A stretch of 64,000 bases of DNA, from positions 17,384,933 through 17,448,932 of the forward strand of contig OX457036.1 in the NCBI GenBank assembly GCA_949752735.1, written 5' to 3'. Origin of the DNA: Lumbricus terrestris (lineage: Eukaryota; Annelida; Clitellata; Crassiclitellata; Lumbricidae). Numbering within the stretch: position 1 is the stretch's first letter; each line of letters opens with the position of its first letter. The notes under the pieces were generated by a model that saw only the letters and a list, made by a program, of their open reading frames with translations, was not told the origin of the DNA and searched no databases. The translations under genes and the position numbers were made by a program. Shown here piece by piece: positions 58,509-64,000 of the stretch.

Positions 58509-59240
58509 CTAGCTGAATTACCCGGCGTTGCCCGGGACATTTCGGATTTTGTTCAGTCACGTCTGACCACGCTCACACGCCCGGGAAATTTCGGTTTTCG
58601 TCCACCGCCACGCCTGACTCCGCTCCTACGCCGCCCTTGTCACCACCCCTTCTTCCATCGGGCCCAACCCGGTCCAAGCACTTTGAGTGCCCGGCGTTGC
58701 CCGTGAAATTTATGTTTTCGGTCCAACCCGCAGCTGCCACCCGCCAATGTTTACGCTATAGTCAGCATTTTTGCGAAACCGCATGCCAAAAGATCTGCCC
58801 TCGGCGAAAAATGAGGTTAAAAATCTATTGGTTCATTGAAAACCGATCGGCCAAAATTATTGCGTCTTAAATAGGCTTCTGATACATACAATACGGTATA
58901 GATATTAATTAACGTCAATTTTAAAACCGGCCATGACGTCATTAATGTACTGGTTTCAATCATCAATATATCATCGATGGTTTTAATGTCTGTTGATAAT
59001 GATGGTTGTAGCCTATGCAAATGGCGTCTTATATTAAACACATGCGTTAGCATTGCGATAGAAAATAAAAAAAATTCAAGCTCGAGAAAGGGTAAGATTT
59101 TTGGATCGCGAATTCCGGTAGTGTTTTCCGCAGGTGCTAAGAAGTTGTTTTGTAAATTATTTGAAAAAATCGGTAGCGCGGATGAGTAGATTTTTTATTA
59201 CGCACCCGTTGCAACTTGTGTTTTATAGTTTTAGATATAT
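58509..59240 (+). repeat. ACTAGCTG...CCCGGCGTTGCCCGGG repeat, intronic
   Basis: Begins ACTAGCTGAATTACCCGGCG and repeats CCCGGGAAATTTCGG-like phrases; ends near ACGCACCCGTTGCAACTTG at about 59210. Related to 33849-34375. The class of this widespread metazoan repeat is not clear to me. Confidence 0.5.
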
Positions 59241-59546
59241 ATTATTTATATTATACATCGGCATATTTGCCTAGGCATGTATTGTACCTTGGTCTATCTA
59301 TACATACATATTTGAATATAACTGGATATATATACAAGTTTAAATGAGCCAGATGAGTCTTAGTGGGTCTGTTTAGGCCTTTTTCGGCTGATTCACTGAC
59401 CTAAATTAATGTTACGTTGAATTTGTGATTTAGTTTGAATTTACTACACAGTTTATAACATTGCAATATCAATTGCTAATATGCGATAGTAAACAGGTCA
59501 ACCAATCAACACATAAATCTACCTTAATATACCCAACAGATGTAAC

Positions 59547-59614
59547 TTAACCCTTTACAGCACAAGAGAGCATAGGATTTCCCAGATCTACACTTTTGGT
59601 CGGTAAAGGGTTAA
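59547..59614. mobile_element. 68-bp TTAA-flanked inverted-repeat element
   Basis: TTAACCCTTTACAG on the left pairs with CGGTAAAGGGTTAA on the right, TTAA at both ends. Same family as 57847; both are in introns of the FCHSD-like gene. Confidence 0.55.
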
Positions 59615-59818
59615 GATAAATAGACATTAATCGAGTAGATGCTTTCAGTGGAAGATAGTTGCAGGCAGTTGGAGATAAAAACGTGTAAACAAGAAAGATA
59701 ACCACCCTACAGGAACAATGACCAGAAGGGCAACAGATCATTTGTGAGGCTATATAGCAAACTTAGGTATTTTGAAAGAGAGACAAAAAGCTCTAGGATG
59801 TAATTTTTGCAAACCAAC

Positions 59819-59947
59819 CTGTATTAGATCTGGTATGTCAGCTGTATGATATTGGTGCATGTGAGCATTTGCGGCTCTGAGGTTCAGAATGTATTCGTTC
59901 CTGGCAGCTGTAGACTTTACTTCACAAGCCTCCACTCTAGCATTCAT
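59819..59947 (-). CDS. FCHSD: FCHSD-like exon: F-BAR core helix
   Basis: Acceptor TTTGTCAATAG, 43 codons: MNARVEACEVKSTAARNEYI, LNLRAANAHMHQYHTADIPD, LIQ, donor CAG|GTTGGT. Aligns with ARNDYLLTLAAANAHQDRYY of FCHSD2. The leading ATG is internal coding sequence, not a start. It begins in phase 0, while the next located upstream exon ends in phase 2, so at least one short exon lies between. Confidence 0.95.
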
Positions 59948-60084
59948 CTATTGACAAAACAGGGATAAAACAAGCACCACACTTAATCTAGCAGTACAAA
60001 GTACATACAGACCAAACCTACTTGATTATTGTCAGCCTGTGTTGGGTACTCGAATTAGCCGACCCCCACACTCAGAGAGAACTG

Positions 60085-60322
60085 GAGTGCTCTCAGACCC
60101 GTTTGCTCATACCTCCATCATGCAAAGCCATGATTTTTCTGTGGTTGGCTCGGCGGTATGGAATGGCCTCCCTCTTGAGCTGTGCCCGTTTCCTAGGTAA
60201 TTTTCTGACACATTCTATGAGCACTGGAAAACTGTTCCTTTTTGCTATGCTGGCTGGAGTTGGGAGCACCTATGGGCAGCTTCCTTGAAGAGGTGCTATA
60301 TAAATATTTGAATGAATGAATA
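60085..60322 (+). mobile_element. LINE 3'-end fragment with (TGAA)n tail, intronic
   Basis: One plus frame reads TSIMQSHDFSVVGSAVWNGL then PLELCPFPR, the usual FSV.G...WN.LP end of CR1/L2-type reverse-transcriptase proteins, followed by GCTATATAAATATTTGAATG and AATGAATAAA. It is 5'-truncated. Part of the same sequence is at 26873-27080, where a MITE interrupts it. Confidence 0.7.
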
Positions 60323-61103
60323 AAATCATATCAAATCAAACCATGTCGTAACTGTTACTTCACTGTGTATTTTATTCAGATAACAGCCTTTCTCACAAAC
60401 ACATTAATTCAGCAGAATATCCCAACTTACCTCAGATAGTAGTAGCAATAGTAGCACATCTGGCAAATAACATGAGAACATTTTTGGTTGGCTGCTTCCG
60501 TGGATTATAGGTAAAGAGCAAAGGAGTGCGGAGTAGAAGGGAAAGGTCATGGGAATGTGAAAGACAACGCAGACATTGAGTGCAACACAGGAAAGATCGT
60601 GTTGCCACACTGGTGCACATGATCTATTCGGCCACGATACCCTACTGGCCCGCAGACCGGCGGCAGTTCATGAGTTATTGGTTACAAGGCAGGCTGCTTA
60701 TTGATAACCGAAATTGTAAATTTGATCATACTCAAAATATTTATCCAAATTGCATGCAGTGTGAAACAAAAAAAATTAAAGCATATATAACAATAATAAT
60801 CTTTGTTTTTATTATTTCAAGCGGACAAACCGCAATACAATCACGATTCAGAGCACGAACGGATGATCACAACTTACTCTCCCGCATCATCTCATTTCCC
60901 CAACACCAACAGTGTACTAGCAGTGTACCCATCATCACCGCCGAGTTGGCGGGGGGTGTAAGTGGCTGGGGGGGGTGCAAGTGGCTGGGGGGTGCAAGTG
61001 GAATAGAAATCTCAAACCAAAGTTTCTGCTCAGGCAGGGATTTGAATTCTGACCTTTAAACTGACAACTACACTATTGAGCAACAGGGTCCCCTGCAGTT
61101 GCA

Positions 61104-61372
61104 ATGGACAGAGACAACATTGCAATTTTTTTAATATGTCGTGTAGGTAAATTGATGTTGAAAAGTATTGGTCCACACGGACAGCATGCCTTCGTTCCAT
61201 TGGCCATTGAAACTCTAGGCCATGTCAACTTAAGAGGCATCGAATTCATTACAAATTTGGGCCGTCACTTGATGAAGGCGACGGACGAAATGAGAGAAAC
61301 GACATTCCTCTACCAAAGACTTTCGGTGACCATTTAGCGCTTTAACGCTGTGGCCTTCGCGGGATCTTTTGC
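61104..61372 (+). pseudogene. Retroelement-type C-terminal tail fragment (FLYQRLSV..FNAVAF)
   Basis: The plus frame MLKSIGPHGQHAFVPLAIET, LGHVNLRGIEFITNLGRHLM, KATDEMRETTFLYQRLSV ends at a TAG, with RFNAVAFAGSFAAV beyond it in the same frame. Same module as 43439-43665. It is antisense to the FCHSD-like gene in its intron, and dead. Confidence 0.55.
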
Positions 61373-61393
61373 TGCAGTGTGACAACATTATTA

Positions 61394-61394
<1 letters not shown>

Positions 61395-61424
<30 letters not shown>
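61395..61424 (+). repeat. (TAA)n microsatellite
   Basis: Ten TAA/AAT units in an intron. Confidence 0.95.
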
Positions 61425-61425
<1 letters not shown>

Positions 61426-62071
61426 CAGCAACAGCTCCTAGCATAATTTGTTAGACTCCTGAGGGATATTAATGTACCTTGGGAAAAAATAATAATGCCT
61501 TTTGTCTCTTCTGCCAATTGATATGACCGGTGATAGGAAGCCATTGCATATTTCAGAACAAAATACTCCCAAAGTATTTACTCCTCAGGTACTGCTTCTA
61601 CTCAGGGTTAAAAACTAAAAATAATGATATGCTGATACTCATTCAACTTGCTACTTGTACTAGAGCAGCATTTCAACGTTATCACATCAAAAAGGAGCAC
61701 AATAATTATTGCAGGCCCTAGAACTCTAATTGCTCAAATTCTCTGCTGTCAAAGTCATTGTATAATGGATGCATTTAAAATAGACAGAAAAGACACCGTA
61801 ATTGCAACGACAATGTCAACAAGCACTGCGTCTCTGTTACATTTACTTTCACAACTCTATCAAAAGCAATTAAGTCATTAGTTCACACAGCCTTTGCAAT
61901 GACCCCAGTCACGACAGTAAAGCAGGAAGAGCAACAGATCAGCTTGCAATTAAATTGATAAGTCCATTATATCGCACAACTAGACAAACATTGCTCTTAT
62001 ACATTCTATTCTTTCCTTTTATGGACCTATATAGAGCCCCATCAAGAAGCCTACTCAGGAGGGCTACCAAC

Positions 62072-62247
62072 CAGACCAAAGTGTGGCTGGACAGTCATGG
62101 ACGGCGTCCATGCACTTAGTTTAAAATCTGAACGCCGTCCTGCCACTTGTTGGCCAGCACAGACTGGAAAGGTAGGGGGCATCCAGGCACTTCTTTTGGA
62201 AATGTAAGGGGCGTCCAGGCACTTATTTCCCCACTCTTTAAGCACTG
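62072..62247. mobile_element. 176-bp MITE, CAGTGCTTAAAG family, copy 3
   Basis: The interior matches 35236-35413 (GGCTGGACAGTCATGGACGG, ATCCAGGCACTTCTTTTGG); right end CACTCTTTAAGCACTG, left end CAGACCAAAGTGTGG. Flanks CTACCAAC and ATCCCAAC agree at 6 of 8 positions, an aged duplication. It sits inside a repeat whose uninserted copy is at 30131-30225. Confidence 0.82.
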
Positions 62248-63300
62248 ATCCCAACGCAGCCATGGCTAAAGAAGAAAGACTTGAGTGATTTATGAAAGAA
62301 AGTTTGATTGGTCAGATGTAATATGCACAGCTCTGACGGGAGGTCATTCCAGATGGACGGCCCTACAACCGTTATAACGGGTAACCTAAACTTACAGCAA
62401 CCAGTGTACAGAGTGCAGCAGTATCAACTCAAAGTGAAAAATCCTCTGAAGTTTCATTCTACCTTTGAACTTTGTTGCTGTAGTTTTGCCAGTGATGTGA
62501 ATCTGCCAATCGCTTTGTTCTTTACTCTAAAAGAAACAAGATTTGAACCTGAGAAATCTTACCATACAAAATTCATGATTTTTAAATGAGAAAAGTTCAA
62601 ACAAGCGCAGATCCTGGAATGAATAAATTAGCATGCAACTTTATATAACGACAAAAGTACTACCATAGCCAGGTCAAAGAGCAACAATGTAGTACTTGAG
62701 TCCGGTCAAGAACTCGAGTCTGACTTAGAGACCGACTTTCTGCGGACTTGGACTCAGACAGTTACAACCTGAACTTGGACCCAGACTCAAAGACCCTGGA
62801 CTTCAATCTGATTTGCTGACTCAGTTTCTGAATCATAATTTTGGGCAGAACAGGAATCTGTATTACCATCACTACACGGAGTGGTAATTACAGTCTTAGT
62901 TGTTCCTACCATGTGTGCACTTAAAATATTTTAAAGCGAAAGAATTTCTACGCATACTCATTATGCCAGATCATCGAGAAAACTTTTAAATCCAATTGGT
63001 GTTTTTAAAGTGCAGCTTGGATAAATTATATTGTCAATCCTTTTTGCATCACATGACATAACTGAATTGAACTTTGATGCTGATGGACTTGGACCCTTAG
63101 TGACTCGAACTTGGTTCTGATAGACTCGGACTTGACTCGAATGAAGTCGACTAAACATCACTGCAGAAGAAGTCGATAGATGAGACAAATTAGAACCATA
63201 TAATACTTCAGAATTGGTTTTGTAACATCGTGTAAATTTCTATAAAACAGGAGCTATGAACAGTGAACACACATCAATACAATAGAGGTGAATTTGTTAC

Positions 63301-63437
63301 TTGTTGCTGGCATTGGTTGCTTTCATCCGAGCATCATACGCAATGTGCTCCTCTTCGCGATAGACTTTTTGAGACTTGTTCATCTCTTGAATTGACAACA
63401 AAATGTCCTTTTGCAGGCTATTCAACTCTTCGAAAAC
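63301..63437 (-). CDS. FCHSD: FCHSD-like exon: F-BAR domain, most 5' exon seen
   Basis: Acceptor AATGTTACAG, 45 codons plus two bases: VFEELNSLQKDILLSIQEMN, KSQKVYREEEHIAYDARMKA, TNASN, donor AA|GTAACA (phase 2). Aligns with the QLTKIQTELQETVKDLAKGK...AHAVREKADIEAKSK stretch of FCHSD2. The start codon and N-terminal F-BAR exons must be to the right of the window; I found none in 63438-64000. Confidence 0.9.
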
Positions 63438-64000
63438 CTGTAACATTAAAGATTAAAGTAGCACACAAAATTCATAGAAATATACAAATATTTCAAACAG
63501 TACTAATAAAATATCAGATGCAAAAGGCAGCTTTTATCTCCGCAAAAATAAGCTGGCAACTCGCTCATTAAAACATCTCGTTAAAAAACAGAAAGCAACA
63601 ATAAAAGACATAAATGTTGGCCATGTATATAAATCACATGAAATCACATGCTGTTGTGTATTTTAAATTAATTTTCACTTTTGAGTAGGTCAAATACATG
63701 AAACAAATAATTGCATAGTTAAGATTTTCACATGCTGAATAATTAGCAACATAAAAACTGCCATCAGTGATTGCAACATTGGTGGTCCTATTTTTTCAGG
63801 ATTCTGGTTCCTCTAGGCTCTGCCGTTTCTTCCCTAAAAACTCTGATTATACTACAAGTCTAACTGTATTTCTTTTGTCGCTTTTGATCAAAACAGTCAG
63901 TTATGTCATGTGAGGCATGACATAATCGACCAATCAAACATAAGAAAATAAAAATATGATCCGCTAATATGTTTGCGAACTGCTATCTGATAGCGTCGTT
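63438..64000. other. Intron sequence at the right edge
   Basis: AT-rich, no exon, repeat or RNA gene recognised. Confidence 0.4.

Noticed and set aside
60010..60030. Alternative missing exon of 16 bp ending AAG|GTAGGT
   Set aside because: Phase fits, but it would supply six residues where the family has about fifteen; coincidence is more likely.
60432..60470. Candidate for the missing F-BAR exon (strong donor GAG|GTAAGT)
   Set aside because: With the required phase from the 63301 donor it reads into TGA before the splice site and does not resemble the family.

Overview
The window looks like animal nuclear DNA. It has intron-containing coding sequence with GT-AG splice sites, a tRNA-derived SINE, many DNA-transposon relics with intact target-site duplications (TSDs), and LTR retrotransposons. 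The best taxonomic clue is a pair of Ty3/gypsy-type elements whose integrase lies upstream of reverse transcriptase (the Gmr1-like order, originally described from deuterostomes). The word GGCCTA is also very frequent. A deuterostome invertebrate such as an echinoderm fits, but this is inference. There are no bacterial features.

Layout. 1-3.3 kb: the 3' end of a plus-strand Ty3/gypsy element, with an internally deleted pol ORF, a purine-rich iterated leader and a 3' LTR of about 1.26 kb. 3.3-4.8 kb: non-coding, with microsatellites. 4.8-19.5 kb: two nearly identical minus-strand Gmr1-like elements in tandem. Each has two LTRs, a tRNA-Leu-type primer-binding site, a polypurine tract and a single gag-pol frame that is broken by one lesion per copy. 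19.5-35.5 kb: no recognised host gene. It is packed with hAT-type MITEs and larger non-autonomous elements, many with 8-bp TSDs, some nested. 36.2-37.6 kb: a 32-bp satellite array of about 45 units. 38-46 kb: another hAT-like element, a SINE, minisatellites and retroelement scraps.

About 46.1-63.4 kb (minus strand): the only confident host gene, an F-BAR and double-SH3 protein (FCHSD/Nervous wreck family, a membrane-curvature and actin adaptor). I placed eleven exons by splice sites and family similarity, plus one candidate C-terminal exon. The N-terminal exons lie beyond the right edge, and one short F-BAR exon between 59.9 and 63.3 kb was not found. Its introns hold a SINE, hAT-like elements, a MITE, TTAA-flanked mini-elements and retroelement fragments.

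I see no previously undescribed multi-gene system. The most noteworthy items are the twin elements with their odd LTR junction and different inactivating lesions, several insertions for which the window itself supplies a related uninserted copy, a nested element with an apparent 6-bp TSD, the higher-order structure of the 32-bp satellite, a perfect 24-bp hairpin, and a duplicated linker motif plus NPxY motif in the FCHSD protein.
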